Positions 44,627-53,841 of a stretch of 64,000 nt of DNA are shown piece after piece; the stretch's first letter is position 1, and every line of letters begins with the position of its first letter. The stretch covers positions 237,394 through 301,393 of the forward strand of contig NZ_JBNAGF010000005.1 of NCBI RefSeq assembly GCF_049801055.1. Reading direction: 5' to 3'. The DNA is from JBNAGF01 sp049801055. Lineage in GTDB: Bacteria; Pseudomonadota; Alphaproteobacteria; Rhodobacterales; Rhodobacteraceae. Under the pieces are notes generated by a model, which was given only the letters and a program-made list of their open reading frames with translations, did not search any database and had not been told where the DNA came from. Made by a program: the position numbers and the translations under genes.

Positions 44627-45745
44627 ATGAACGCAACGCGCATCATCTTTCGAGCCGATGCCGGTCTGGATATCGGAACCGGGCATGTCATGCGCTGCCT
44701 GACCCTGGCGGACGCGCTGCGCGATCAGGGGGCGGAGGCCGTTTTTGTCACCCGCGACCACCGCGGCCATGTGATCCCCGCCATCACCGGGCGGGGCCAC
44801 CGGGTGGACATTCTGCCCGGCAACACCGGGGTGCCCTACGGGGCGCATCCCGAAGCCCCCGGTCACGCGGACTGGCTTGAGGCGGATTGGCGCGCAGATG
44901 CCGCCGCCACCAGCGCGGTGCTCGAAGCCGAAGGCGCGGACTGGCTGGTGGTGGATCACTACGCGCTGGACCGGGCGTGGCAGCAGGCCGCGCGGCCCGC
45001 GGGCATCCGGCTCCTGGTGGTGGACGATCTCGCCGACCGGTCCCATCTGGCGGATGTGCTGCTGGATCAGAACACCGGACGGCAGGCGGCGGATTATGAC
45101 GGGCGGGTGCCCGCGGGCTGCACCCGGCTGATCGGCCCGGCCCATGCCCTGCTGCGCCCGGAATTTGCCCGGCTGCGGCCCGAGGCGCTGGCCCGCCGGG
45201 ACACGCTTGAAACGCCCCGGAAGCTGCTGGTCACGCTGGGAGGGATCGACAGGGACAACGCCACCGGGCGGGTGCTTGAGGTTCTGGCACAGGCCCCCGC
45301 CGCCCGGCAGATGCACATCAGCGTGATCATGGGCGCCAGCGCGCCGCATCTGGTGGCGGTGCAGACACAGGCCCGGCAGATGCCCATGCCCACCGAGGTG
45401 GCCGCAGGCGTTTCGGATATGGGGGTGCGCATGATGCAGGCGGATCTGTGTGTCGGCGCGGCCGGGTCCACCGCCTGGGAACGCTGCGCGCTCGGCCTGC
45501 CCACTCTGCAGGTGGTGCTTGCCGACAACCAGATGGCAGCCGCGTCCCACATGGACAAACAAGACATGGCGCGAGCCCTTCCCTTTCCCGATGCGCCGGA
45601 TTTCGCTTCCGCACTCAGTGCTGGGCTGGAGCATTTGGCCGTTTCTGATTCTTACCGCAGCATGTCACGCTGCGCCGCCACCCTCACCGATGGGGCCGGA
45701 GCCCGCCGCCTTGCGGCCCACCTGATGGAGAATTCCGATGCCTGA
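44627..45745 (+). CDS. pseG: UDP-2,4-diacetamido-2,4,6-trideoxy-L-altrose hydrolase
   Basis: 372 residues. The N-terminus IIFRADAGLDIGTGHVMRCL is the PseG-typical G-x-G-H-x-x-R-C box with the catalytic His. The C-terminal GSTAWERCALGLPTLQVVLADNQ matches the GT-B UDP-binding site. It hydrolyses the UDP-bond to release free 2,4-diacetamido-2,4,6-trideoxy-L-altrose. The stop overlaps pseH by eight bases. Confidence 0.93.
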   Translation: MNATRIIFRADAGLDIGTGHVMRCLTLADALRDQGAEAVFVTRDHRGHVIPAITGRGHRVDILPGNTGVPYGAHPEAPGHADWLEADWRADAAATSAVLEAEGADWLVVDHYALDRAWQQAARPAGIRLLVVDDLADRSHLADVLLDQNTGRQAADYDGRVPAGCTRLIGPAHALLRPEFARLRPEALARRDTLETPRKLLVTLGGIDRDNATGRVLEVLAQAPAARQMHISVIMGASAPHLVAVQTQARQMPMPTEVAAGVSDMGVRMMQADLCVGAAGSTAWERCALGLPTLQVVLADNQMAAASHMDKQDMARALPFPDAPDFASALSAGLEHLAVSDSYRSMSRCAATLTDGAGARRLAAHLMENSDA

Positions 45746-46295
45746 TCGCGATTTCGGTCGCTTGCGCCCAATGCGCGAGCCGGATCTGGCCCGTGTTCTG
45801 GACTGGCGCAATCATCCTTCTATTCGTGGGAATATGTACACCCAGCATGAAATCACCATGGACGAGCATCGCGCATGGTGGAGCCGGGTCAAGGACAGTC
45901 CCAAGGCCTGTTTCTATATCTACGAATGGCAGAGCCAGCCGCTAGGATATGTGGCCTTTTCCGAGATTGCACCCGCAACAGGCACCGCCACATGGGGATT
46001 CTACACCGCCCCCGATGCTCCGAAAGGCACCGGATCCCTGCTGAGCCTTGCCGCCATGGACGAGGCTTTTGGTCCGCTTGGCCTGCGCAAACTGAGCGGA
46101 GAAGCCATCGGGCGCAATGCAGCCTCGATTGGACTGCACGAAAGCTTTGGCTTTCAGCGTGAAGGCCTGTTCCGCGCCCATGTGCTGATTGGCGGCACGT
46201 TTGACGACGTGATCCGCCTTGCCCTCTTTTCCGACGACTGGGCCGCCCTGCGCCCCGCCAAACTCCGAACCCTGACAGAAAGGCTGTCGCAATGA
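45738..46295 (+). CDS. pseH: UDP-4-amino-4,6-dideoxy-L-AltNAc N-acetyltransferase
   Basis: 185 residues of the GNAT fold: RDFGRLRPMREPDLARVLDW, the acetyl-CoA segment TWGFYTAPDAPKGTGSLLSL, LRKLSGEAIGRNAASIGLHE and ESFGFQREGLFRAHV. It acetylates the 4-amino group made by PseC. It is translated with the genes around it: eight bases of overlap with pseG and four with pseI. Confidence 0.92.
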   Translation: MPDRDFGRLRPMREPDLARVLDWRNHPSIRGNMYTQHEITMDEHRAWWSRVKDSPKACFYIYEWQSQPLGYVAFSEIAPATGTATWGFYTAPDAPKGTGSLLSLAAMDEAFGPLGLRKLSGEAIGRNAASIGLHESFGFQREGLFRAHVLIGGTFDDVIRLALFSDDWAALRPAKLRTLTERLSQ

Positions 46296-47368
46296 CCGAG
46301 ACCCGTCCAGTGAATCGGCCAGCCATCGAGATCGCCGGCCGCAAAATCGGCGCCGACCACCCGCCCTATGTGATCTGCGAAATGTCGGCCAACCATAACG
46401 GTTCGCTCGACAAGGCGCTGGAGATCATTGACGCCGCCGCCACCACCGGCTGTGATGCGATCAAGCTCCAGACCTATACCGCCGATACGATCACCCTGAA
46501 CAGCAATGACGAGGCGTTCCGCATCAAGGGGGGGCTGTGGGATGGGCGCACGCTCTATGACCTCTACGAGGAGGCGCATACCCCCTGGGACTGGCACAAG
46601 GCGCTGTTTGACCGCGCGGCGGGGCATGGCATCACCATGTTTTCCTCGCCATTTGACACCACGGCGGTGGATCTGCTGATGGACCTGAACGCGCCTGCGT
46701 TCAAAATCGCCTCCTTCGAAGTGATCGACCTGCCGCTGATCCGTTACGTGGCCGCCACCGGCAAGCCGATGATCATCTCCACCGGCATGGCCAATGACGA
46801 AGAGATCGAAGAAGCCGCGCAGGCGGCGCGCGACGGTGGCTGTAGCGATTTTGCCTTGCTGCATTGCGTGTCGGGCTACCCGGCCCCGGCAGCGGATTAC
46901 AACCTTGCCACCATCCCCGACATGGCGCGGCGCTGGGGCGTGCCGGTGGGCCTGTCGGACCACACGCTCGACAACACCACCGCCATTGCCAGCGCGGCGC
47001 TGGGGGCCTCGGTGATCGAAAAACACTTCACGCTTGATCGCTCCGGCGGCGGACCCGATGACAGCTTCTCGCTGGAACCGACGGAGTTCACCCAGCTCTG
47101 CACCGGTGCCCGCACCGCTTGGGAGGCGGTGGGCCGCGTCGATTATGGCCGCAAATCCAGCGAAGTCGGCAATGTGACTTTCCGCCGGTCACTGTATTTC
47201 GTCAGGGATCTGGCGCCCGGCGATGTCGTCACCGCCGAGGCCGTGCGCTCGGTCCGTCCGGGTCATGGCCTGCCGCCCAAACACACCGATGCGGTGATCG
47301 GCAAACGCGTCACCCGCGCTATCAAGGCCAATACCCCCACCTCCTGGGACGTTCTGGAAGAGGCCTGA
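46292..47368 (+). CDS. pseI: Pseudaminic acid synthase
   Basis: 358 residues. The NeuB-type barrel is shown by ICEMSANHNGSLDKALEIID, AIKLQTYTADTITL, STGMANDEEIEEAAQAARDG and LSDHTLDNTTAIASAALGAS. The C-terminal antifreeze-like (SAF) domain starts near residue 300 (RSLYFVRDLAPGDVVTAEAV, then RSVRPGHGLPPKH). It condenses the freed altrose derivative with PEP to give pseudaminic acid. It lies in an overlapping run with pseG and pseH. Confidence 0.94.
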   Translation: MTETRPVNRPAIEIAGRKIGADHPPYVICEMSANHNGSLDKALEIIDAAATTGCDAIKLQTYTADTITLNSNDEAFRIKGGLWDGRTLYDLYEEAHTPWDWHKALFDRAAGHGITMFSSPFDTTAVDLLMDLNAPAFKIASFEVIDLPLIRYVAATGKPMIISTGMANDEEIEEAAQAARDGGCSDFALLHCVSGYPAPAADYNLATIPDMARRWGVPVGLSDHTLDNTTAIASAALGASVIEKHFTLDRSGGGPDDSFSLEPTEFTQLCTGARTAWEAVGRVDYGRKSSEVGNVTFRRSLYFVRDLAPGDVVTAEAVRSVRPGHGLPPKHTDAVIGKRVTRAIKANTPTSWDVLEEA

Positions 47369-47373
47369 GCACC

Positions 47374-47910
47374 ATGAAACAGTGCCTGCTCCACCTTGAG
47401 CGCAGCCTGTTGCGCACCGCCCCTATGGGGCTTTTGGTGCGCGCCCTGATGACCTTGGGGTTCCGGCTGCGCTGGCTCTGGGGCCGGGTGCGGTTTGGCG
47501 CGCTGGTGCGCGACCGCGGGATCGGCTGTGTCTGCGCGCATGACGTGGACCTGAAGTACCCCCAGAACATGCATCTGGGGGACCGTGTGGTCATCGGGTC
47601 TAACGTGTCGCTGGGCGCGCACAGCCCGATCACCATGGGGGACGACGTGCGGATTTCGCGCGATGTGATCATTGAAACCGCGGGGCTGGATTTTTCCACC
47701 GGTCAACCGCCCTACACACATATTTCCAAACCCGTAGCCATTGAAAAGGGCGTCTGGATTGGCGCGCGAGCTGTCATTCTTGGCGGCGTGACACTCGGCG
47801 AAAACGCCGTGGTCGCCGCCGGGTCGGTCGTGTCCCGTTCGGTCCCTCCGGGCGTGATCGTCGCCGGTGTCCCGGCCCGCCCGATCAAAGCGAACAGATT
47901 CAAGGAGTAA
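47374..47910 (+). CDS. Left-handed beta-helix acyltransferase
   Basis: 178 residues from the ATG at 47374, five bases after pseI; the frame extends upstream without support. Hexapeptide-type repeats run through MHLGDRVVIGSNVSLGAHSP, ITMGDDVRISRDVIIETAGL, VWIGARAVILGGVTLGENAV and VVAAGSVVSRSVPPGVIVAG, ending PARPIKANRFK. This is the WcaF/serine O-acetyltransferase-like trimer that O-acetylates sugars. It probably decorates a sugar of this locus. The N-terminal 40 residues are hydrophobic-basic, a possible membrane association. Confidence 0.85.
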   Translation: MKQCLLHLERSLLRTAPMGLLVRALMTLGFRLRWLWGRVRFGALVRDRGIGCVCAHDVDLKYPQNMHLGDRVVIGSNVSLGAHSPITMGDDVRISRDVIIETAGLDFSTGQPPYTHISKPVAIEKGVWIGARAVILGGVTLGENAVVAAGSVVSRSVPPGVIVAGVPARPIKANRFKE

Positions 47911-47914
47911 CGAT

Positions 47915-48823
47915 ATGGGAAAGATGGAACGCATCGCGGAAATTGCGAAAGACCCGCGTTGGTGGACCTTTTATCTGCAGCGCCAGGTCGGCAATCCAGC
48001 CCGCAGGGCTGCATTGGCCCGCCGAGTAGCTGGTTTCAAACCAGCCTACACTCCGTCCGATCTGGCCAGTGCTGAAGTCGGGCTACAGAAATTGACCAAT
48101 TCAGGCTTACATGAATTAGGCCAGCTGCTTAGCGCCAATCAAGCCCGCGATCTAACGAGCTACTTTGAGCAGAAAAAGGTCCGTGATCCATACCGGTCGT
48201 CGGTGCCGAAGTTCCTGCCTTTGTCTGATGCCCGGCCCCCTGAGGCGCATATCGCCCACCATGACGCTCAGGACATCATAAACGCGCCTGGCCTTCTAGA
48301 ATTGGCCAACGATCCGCGCATTCTCGATGTTGTTAGCCAGTTTCTGGGTTGCAAGCCCACTATCGGTTACATGGCCGCTTGGTGGAGCTACGCGACCGAA
48401 GTCGGCCCGCAGCAAGCCGAGAATTTTCATCGGGACGTGGACGACTGGCGGTTCGTTAAGCTGTTTGTCTACCTGACAGATGTTACTTCGGAAAGCGGCC
48501 CCCACAAATACGTGCTGCGATCCGCTCCTCAGAACAAGCTGACAGAGATCCGGCGGTTTGAAGATGAAGAAGTGGCCAGTATCTTCGGCGCCGAGAACAT
48601 CCGCACAATGACCTCAAAGGCGGGCGAGGGCTTCCTAGAAGATACGTACGGTATCCACAAAGGTCAGCCAGTTCAATCCGGGCACAGGTTACTATTTCAG
48701 GTGGTTTACACCTTGAACCCACTTCCTTATGCGCCCAAGCAGCCGGTTTTCGACATGCCTGCTGAGGCTTCGTATGACCCATGGATCAATCGTGTTTATC
48801 TAAAAACAGCAAATCGTAAGTGA
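47915..48823 (+). CDS. Phytanoyl-CoA dioxygenase-like protein
   Basis: 302 residues from the ATG at 47915 (AAGGAGTAAC upstream). A 2-oxoglutarate/iron dioxygenase core is indicated by NFHRDVDDWRFVKLFVYLTD (His172, Asp174) and the distal PVQSGHRLLFQVVYTLNP with His/Arg. Such proteins hydroxylate small molecules. In a glycan locus it might hydroxylate a lipid, sugar or acyl substituent, which would be unusual. From about here the DNA becomes less GC-rich than the pse genes before it. Confidence 0.78.
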   Translation: MGKMERIAEIAKDPRWWTFYLQRQVGNPARRAALARRVAGFKPAYTPSDLASAEVGLQKLTNSGLHELGQLLSANQARDLTSYFEQKKVRDPYRSSVPKFLPLSDARPPEAHIAHHDAQDIINAPGLLELANDPRILDVVSQFLGCKPTIGYMAAWWSYATEVGPQQAENFHRDVDDWRFVKLFVYLTDVTSESGPHKYVLRSAPQNKLTEIRRFEDEEVASIFGAENIRTMTSKAGEGFLEDTYGIHKGQPVQSGHRLLFQVVYTLNPLPYAPKQPVFDMPAEASYDPWINRVYLKTANRK

Positions 48824-48858
48824 ATGTGAGTAGCTGAATTAAATTTGGTCTACCTCTA

Positions 48859-50109
48859 TTGATATACCGACCAGAAAACGTCCTGTTCCTTGGGATCGGC
48901 CTTTATGCGCTGGTCTACCTTCTTAGTCCACTTGAAATACTGGTGCCGATAGAACTTGGAAGCTTGGTCTTTATTGGGCTGACAATAGTGGCATTGCTGC
49001 TGGGTAGTCGGTCGGCTGATCTATTTCGCGTAGGTGGGCCGCCGCGACTAGTACGGACTGACCGCTTGAAACGCATGGAAAACCGGTTGTTCTGGATTGC
49101 GCTATTTTTGGGAATGGCAGGCAATCTTCTACGCTTAGTGGACAAATACTTGCTGCGCGGAGTTGGTAGCCTTACCGGGCTTGAGGCGCGGGAAATGTTG
49201 ATGGAGAGCGGTGCAACAAAGTTGGCTTTGGTCGGCGGTGTACTTTATCCTTTTGGGTATTTACCTATCTTCATCCTGCTTGGAGCACATGTGTTGCCGC
49301 GCTATCGCTGGAAGCTGGCATTGGCAGCTTTCGTCTTTTTGATACCCGCACTAGACGCATTAGTGTTGTTTTCGAGAAGCTTCATGTTGGTCAGCCTTGC
49401 GATGATTTATTTTGGCATCTCACTGACCCTGTTTCAGGGCCGCGCCCTCCCACGGCAACTTGTGGTGCCAATGCTGGTAGGATTGGGAACCGTACTGAGC
49501 GTTTCAGTATTTGCTTTCACATGGCGGTTGGACCAGATGTCCTTCGATGTTTTGGAATCGGTTTTTCGTTCTGGTTATGCGTACACGATAGTCCCAAATG
49601 ACTTGATGTATCAGTTCATACAAAACGGTGGCGCGTTGGGGGAGATTGCGATCGGGCTCCTGCCGATCGCACAATACTACGTGCACTCGATCCCTGAATT
49701 TCAGATCCTTTGGAGTATGGCCGATACACAGGTATTTTCCGCTGGTGCCCTACACTTCTCTCCCTACATCAAGTTCCTAAGCATTCTGGGCCTGGCGTCA
49801 GAACCGGACCTGTTCGAGTTGTTTCCCCGAGTTGGGATCTTTACCAGCTTCTGGGGGCCTCTCTGGGTGGACTTTGGATGGTTCTCTCTGTTGGTGATGT
49901 TCTTATTTGGCTTTTTGGCTCGGATGGTCGGACGTGGGGCCTATCATGGAGACGTCGGAGCTTACCCACTTTATACATACTTGTGCGTTATTCTATTTTT
50001 CATGCCGGTGGTGAATTTCGCCGTTTCTGCGCAGGGGATGTACGTCATCAATGCTTTCGTTCTCTTCTGGATCGCGACACGCCGGGTTGCTCGTGGGATC
50101 CCAGTTTAG
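48859..50109 (+). CDS. Wzy-like O-antigen/oligosaccharide repeat polymerase
   Basis: 416 residues with about ten hydrophobic segments (for example LFLGIGLYALVYLLSPLEI and IGLTIVALLLGS) and large soluble loops near residues 240-340. Polymerases of this kind join lipid-linked repeat units on the periplasmic face. The start is a TTG at 48859, with no clear ribosome binding site; an alternative start a few codons later is possible. The family call rests on hydrophobic pattern and position next to a flippase, since Wzy sequences vary. Confidence 0.72.
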   Translation: MIYRPENVLFLGIGLYALVYLLSPLEILVPIELGSLVFIGLTIVALLLGSRSADLFRVGGPPRLVRTDRLKRMENRLFWIALFLGMAGNLLRLVDKYLLRGVGSLTGLEAREMLMESGATKLALVGGVLYPFGYLPIFILLGAHVLPRYRWKLALAAFVFLIPALDALVLFSRSFMLVSLAMIYFGISLTLFQGRALPRQLVVPMLVGLGTVLSVSVFAFTWRLDQMSFDVLESVFRSGYAYTIVPNDLMYQFIQNGGALGEIAIGLLPIAQYYVHSIPEFQILWSMADTQVFSAGALHFSPYIKFLSILGLASEPDLFELFPRVGIFTSFWGPLWVDFGWFSLLVMFLFGFLARMVGRGAYHGDVGAYPLYTYLCVILFFMPVVNFAVSAQGMYVINAFVLFWIATRRVARGIPV

Positions 50110-50221
50110 TCTAGGAATGAGTGTCCCGTGATACCCGAGAATCCTTGGAAACAGCCGATAATTGGAGCTGCCCGAGCTGCTCTTTCGTTCCCAAGCTCCC
50201 TAGTGATAGCCTGCCTCAGGC

Positions 50222-51520
50222 TTGTTCCCTTTGCTAGCGCTTAACTCAATAGTCTTCCTTTGGGGATTTGCTGCCGCACGGGCGCTGTTGTTTTTTTCGC
50301 CAATCCTGCTGTCGAATCTATTGCCACTGGAACGCTATGGTCAACTCGAATTGGCTCAATCCTTCGCTGCAATAGGCGCGATTGTTGTTTGCTTTGGCCT
50401 GACTGGAACTGTACCGCTGATCCGGTTGCGTGACGAGATTGAGGGCCGTTGGGACACACTACTGCTTTTACTGACGGGTTTAGGTGGAGGATGTCTGTTG
50501 CTGGCACTGGGTACGGCGATAGGATTGGGCACTCTTTATGCGGTCCCGGTGCTGGTTTTTCTTGGCATTGGGGTACTAATGCTACAGGGGCTATGGGCTA
50601 CCTCGCTTAAGTCTGATGGGCATTCCACCCGCGCTGTATTTGTCGAGGCCGGATTCTGGGCTGTGGCTGTAACGGGCGCCGGTGTGATCGTGTTGTCCGG
50701 AAACCGATTGCCCATCGGCACGATCTCCTTTGCGCTTTTTCTTTATGCCGCTGCTTTATTGACCGTAACACTGACGCAATTCCGACAAAGTCGCGAGGGC
50801 GCCTGTACGTTGGCCGACTTAAAGCGAAACATAGCATTGGGGCTGCCACTGATGGTTACCAGTGTTCTTGCAGTGGTCATCACTTCCTCTGGACGGTTGC
50901 TGCTTGGGCAGATTTCAGGGGTTGAAGCCGTGGGATTGTATGCTGTGCTATATCGCGCTACTACGCTACCGCTAGTGGGCCATCAGGTGCTGACCATCGG
51001 TTTTTTCCGACAGTTATTCTCTTGGTCGGACGAGATTCTTCGCAAACGAGCGTCGGTGATTGTGCTAGGAGTGACCACGATGGCGCTGTCTTTCTGGTTG
51101 CTGGAGCCCCACCTTGGCTGGCTTTTGGGGCAGCGCTTCACAGAGACCTTTACAGTTTACCGTACCGAAGGCCTGATCCTGCTGGTGCAGACCATCCTAT
51201 GGTCAGCCATTGCGCTCAACGACTTGATCAATTCAAGGTTGCAGATTGCGGGGAGAGTAGCACGAAAAACAGGGCCCTATCTTGGAGGCGGGCTAAGTTT
51301 GCTTGCGTTTTGGGCTTGGAGCAGCGCTCAGTCAGGAAATGTTGAAAATACACTGCTTGCCTTTGTCCTTGGTCATTTTGGATTAATGGTTGGTTACTAC
51401 ACAGTTCAATGCTGGTCTTCCTCTAGACTGGGTTACCGCTTCACCCGCCTTTGGATGACGGTGGGCTTTTGCACCGTGGGCGCGGCCTCGCTGATATTTC
51501 TAGGAGAAATCGCTTCATGA
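50222..51520 (+). CDS. Wzx-like polysaccharide flippase
   Basis: 432 residues with about twelve hydrophobic segments (SIVFLWGFAAARALLFFSPI, IGAIVVCFGLTGTVPLI, and LALGTAIGLGTLYAVPVLVF among them) and short polar links such as LLPLERYGQLELAQS, the O-antigen translocase pattern (MOP superfamily). It would move undecaprenyl-linked repeat units across the inner membrane. The start is a TTG near 50222; an in-frame stop lies at 50207-50209, so it cannot begin earlier. The stop overlaps the GT4 start in ATGA. Confidence 0.8.
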   Translation: MFPLLALNSIVFLWGFAAARALLFFSPILLSNLLPLERYGQLELAQSFAAIGAIVVCFGLTGTVPLIRLRDEIEGRWDTLLLLLTGLGGGCLLLALGTAIGLGTLYAVPVLVFLGIGVLMLQGLWATSLKSDGHSTRAVFVEAGFWAVAVTGAGVIVLSGNRLPIGTISFALFLYAAALLTVTLTQFRQSREGACTLADLKRNIALGLPLMVTSVLAVVITSSGRLLLGQISGVEAVGLYAVLYRATTLPLVGHQVLTIGFFRQLFSWSDEILRKRASVIVLGVTTMALSFWLLEPHLGWLLGQRFTETFTVYRTEGLILLVQTILWSAIALNDLINSRLQIAGRVARKTGPYLGGGLSLLAFWAWSSAQSGNVENTLLAFVLGHFGLMVGYYTVQCWSSSRLGYRFTRLWMTVGFCTVGAASLIFLGEIAS

Positions 51521-52611
51521 AGATCGTGCATTTTGCAAAGTTTTTTCCGCCAGAATATGGTGGCATCGAAAGCGTTACTGAAGCCTTAGCCGAGGACCAC
51601 GCCGCCGCTGGGCACGAAGTTGAGGTGGTATGTTTTACCCGCGACATGGCTCGAGTGGACAAACAAGGACGCCTGACCATTAGACGAATGAAGGTTCAGG
51701 CCGAGAAGTCTTCGCAACCCCTGTCTGCAAGCTATTTGAAAACCTGCGCGTGCGCGGCGGAGAATGCTGACGTGGTACATGTACACACACCCAACGTGTT
51801 TGCAGCGCTGGCCGTGCTGCGAGTACCACGCCAAGTCAAAGTGGTGGTTCATTGGCATGCAGATATCGAGAGGAAAGGGTTGCTAGGTTACCTTGTACGT
51901 CCTGTAGAACACGTACTGTTGCGTCGGGCCGACAGGGTGGTGACTACATCAGAGGCATATGGCACGGCTTCGCGAACGCTGACCCATTCTCAGAATCGAG
52001 TTGAGTTCATTCCAATTGGGATCAACGACATCGATTTTACCCCCGATATTCAACCGATTCCTAGGCGGGATGTGCTCTTTGTCGGTCGACTGGTGCCCTA
52101 TAAAGGACTGAAGGTGTTGATAGAGGCTGTCGCTCATATGCAGAGCGAAACAACGGTTCGCATTGTTGGGGTGGGCCCAGACGAAGAAGCGTTGAAAGCC
52201 CAAGCGAAGCGAATTGGCGTCTCTGATCGAATCGAGTTTATGGGCCGAGTAGATGTTGATCGCCTTCAAACACTATATGCTGAGGCCGCAATTTTTTGCC
52301 TGCCTTCCGTTAATCGGCGGGAAGCCTTTGGTGTTGTTTTGCTGGAGGCAATGCGTGCGGGGCTTGCCGTCGTTTCGACTGACATCCCTGGTAGTGGTGT
52401 CCCTTGGGTCAATGCCAGTGGTTTGACTGTACCGGTTAATAACCCCAAGGCGCTTGCGAGAGCTTTGGATGGTCTATTGACCGATTCAAAAGAGATGCTG
52501 CGAATAGGAATGGACGGGCGCAAGCGGTTTGAGTCTGAATTCTCTCGGGAAAAAATGAGTAAACGTTTTCTAGAATTATATGAGAAACTCTATGAACGGA
52601 GAGCGGCGTAA
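51517..52611 (+). CDS. GT4-family glycosyltransferase
   Basis: 364 residues starting MKIVHFAKFFPPEYGGIESV, with the ATG overlapping the flippase stop. Further marks: VVHVHTPNVFAALAVL, VVHWHADIERKG, DVLFVGRLVPYKGLKVLIEA, and the GT4 E-x7-E motif in REAFGVVLLEAMRAGLAVVS, which binds the nucleotide sugar. It transfers a sugar to the lipid-linked repeat unit on the cytoplasmic side. It ends the glycan gene run; the IS graveyard begins right after it. Confidence 0.93.
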   Translation: MKIVHFAKFFPPEYGGIESVTEALAEDHAAAGHEVEVVCFTRDMARVDKQGRLTIRRMKVQAEKSSQPLSASYLKTCACAAENADVVHVHTPNVFAALAVLRVPRQVKVVVHWHADIERKGLLGYLVRPVEHVLLRRADRVVTTSEAYGTASRTLTHSQNRVEFIPIGINDIDFTPDIQPIPRRDVLFVGRLVPYKGLKVLIEAVAHMQSETTVRIVGVGPDEEALKAQAKRIGVSDRIEFMGRVDVDRLQTLYAEAAIFCLPSVNRREAFGVVLLEAMRAGLAVVSTDIPGSGVPWVNASGLTVPVNNPKALARALDGLLTDSKEMLRIGMDGRKRFESEFSREKMSKRFLELYEKLYERRAA

Positions 52612-52659
52612 CGAATAATGTATGAGTTGAGTTTACTCAGGCGATGTTGCTGGAAGTTA

Positions 52660-52980
52660 TCAAACTAAAGCTCTAAGGCCTGCTCGTCGCCGCGAACTTG
52701 TTGATGATCTGAGGGCAATCTGGGGTGTCAGCATACGACGTGCCTGCGCACGTCAACAGCCCGTTTGCCGGCTTCCTGCTCCTTGATCATCTGAATGATC
52801 TGTTCGCCGGTGAGCCTCATCTTCATTGGTCCGTCCTTTGGTCGGGCGGACTCTACACAAAACTGGAGGAACTCCAGTCAGGGGCTCAGGCAATACAACT
52901 CCACCCGACCGCATCTGGCCCTCAACATGCGCCCACCAGTCCCCGAAACTCTAATCCGAAATGGCCAAAAATGGGGCTAG
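52660..52980. pseudogene. Mosaic of IS3-family transposase remnants
   Basis: Three pieces lie side by side. Plus strand, about 52672-52740: ALRPARRRELVDDLRAIWGV, the start of an OrfB. Minus strand, about 52740-52835: MKMRLTGEQIIQMIKEQEAG, the start of an OrfA, read from what looks like an IS end (TGTAGAGTCCGCCCGACC just upstream of its start). Plus strand, about 52880-52980: LRQYNSTRPHLALNMRPPVP, the OrfB C-terminus, ending QKWG. They cannot belong to one intact element; the site has suffered repeated insertions and deletions. Confidence 0.6.
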
Positions 52981-53342
52981 ACACTTCTGCGCGCAGCCGC
53001 TTGGTGGCGCCGAATGCAGCGCCGATAACACAAACTAAAGATCTCAATACAAGGCTTCATTTTCATCTCGTTCCCAAGGCATTGAATCTGCCTTGGAAAT
53101 AATTGGCTCGTCTCCTAAATGAAGCGCCGTGTCCAATCGAGTCACTTCGTCGTTTTGTATTTTGAGGGATTGTGAAGCCCAGATAGCTTCAAACATGTTT
53201 TTGAAGAAACCTAACATTTCTGTTCGCCTACACTGCATGGGTTCTGGGAGCATATAAGGCAATAATAGCACGAACCTAGGGTCAGGATGCACTGAATCTT
53301 CCCCCTGGTCATAATTCACGGCTCGAACAACGGAGCGGTAAC
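52981..53342. other. Gap before the IS5 remnant, containing a gene fragment
   Basis: There are no complete genes. On the minus strand a protein-like frame ending at 53044 occupies most of the stretch and is listed separately. Confidence 0.45.
53044..53320 (-). pseudogene. 3' fragment of an unknown gene, cut by an IS5 remnant
   Basis: The minus-strand frame reads PDPRFVLLLPYMLPEPMQCR, then TEMLGFFKNMFEAIWASQSL, and later ALHLGDEPIISKADSMPWER before ending ENEALY. It looks like true coding sequence but has no start. Upstream the IS5 transposase relic (53343-53744) interrupts it. I cannot place it in a family; a glycan- or membrane-related gene that was broken by the insertion is possible. Confidence 0.35.
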
Positions 53343-53744
53343 ATGAACGACCTCTTCTGGCTGAGCGATGCCCAGATGGCCAAGCTGGAACCATTCTTCC
53401 CGAAGTCCCACGGCAAGCCGCGCGTTGAGCGGCATTATCTTCATCAATCGCAATGGTTTGCGCTGGCGGAACTCGCCTGCGGGATATGGCCCGCACAAGA
53501 CACTCTACAGCCGGTGGAAGCGATGGAGCGAGAAAGGCATCTTCGCTCGGATGCTTCTGGAACTGGTCGATCAAGGCGGCCGGACCGAGACCCTGATGAT
53601 TGACGCGACGTATCTCAAGACACACCGCATGGCCTCCAGCCTGGGCCTGAAAAAGGGGGCGTGACCGCTTGTATGGCCGATCCAAGGCGGGATGGATTCC
53701 AAACTGCACGCCGTCACTGACGCTGTCGGTCGCCCCTTGTCTTG
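53343..53744 (+). pseudogene. IS5-family transposase with several frameshifts
   Basis: Frame one gives MNDLFWLSDAQMAKLEPFFP; frame two then gives LSGIIFINRNGLRWRNSPAG, followed by KTLYSRWKRWSEKGIFARML and MIDATYLKTHRMASSLGLKK. A third frame after a stop gives GGMDSKLHAVTDAVGRPLS. Together these are the N-terminal two thirds of an IS5-family transposase (with the MIDATYLK Asp). At least two frame changes, including a small deletion around residue 27, make it inactive. An IS5-like right end (CTCGCTGGAGTTTTGGAAC on the minus strand) lies near 53756-53790. Confidence 0.8.
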
Positions 53745-53841
53745 ATCTTAAGCGGTTCCAAAACTCCAGCGAGTAATAACTCTCATAGTGTAGCGGTGAA
53801 TTTGGAGGGCATTTTCCTTGGCTTACACACAATGCCCTACA

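Noticed and set aside
42446..45634. 1062-residue open frame on the minus strand
   Set aside because: It runs opposite to four recognised genes (capsule-type protein end, fusion, pseG) in very GC-rich DNA, where antisense frames stay open by chance. It has no ribosome binding site and no known domain.
53320..53832. Extension of the 53044 minus-strand frame through the IS5 relic
   Set aside because: The upper part is antisense to the IS5 transposase. Only the stretch below about 53320 reads like a real protein.
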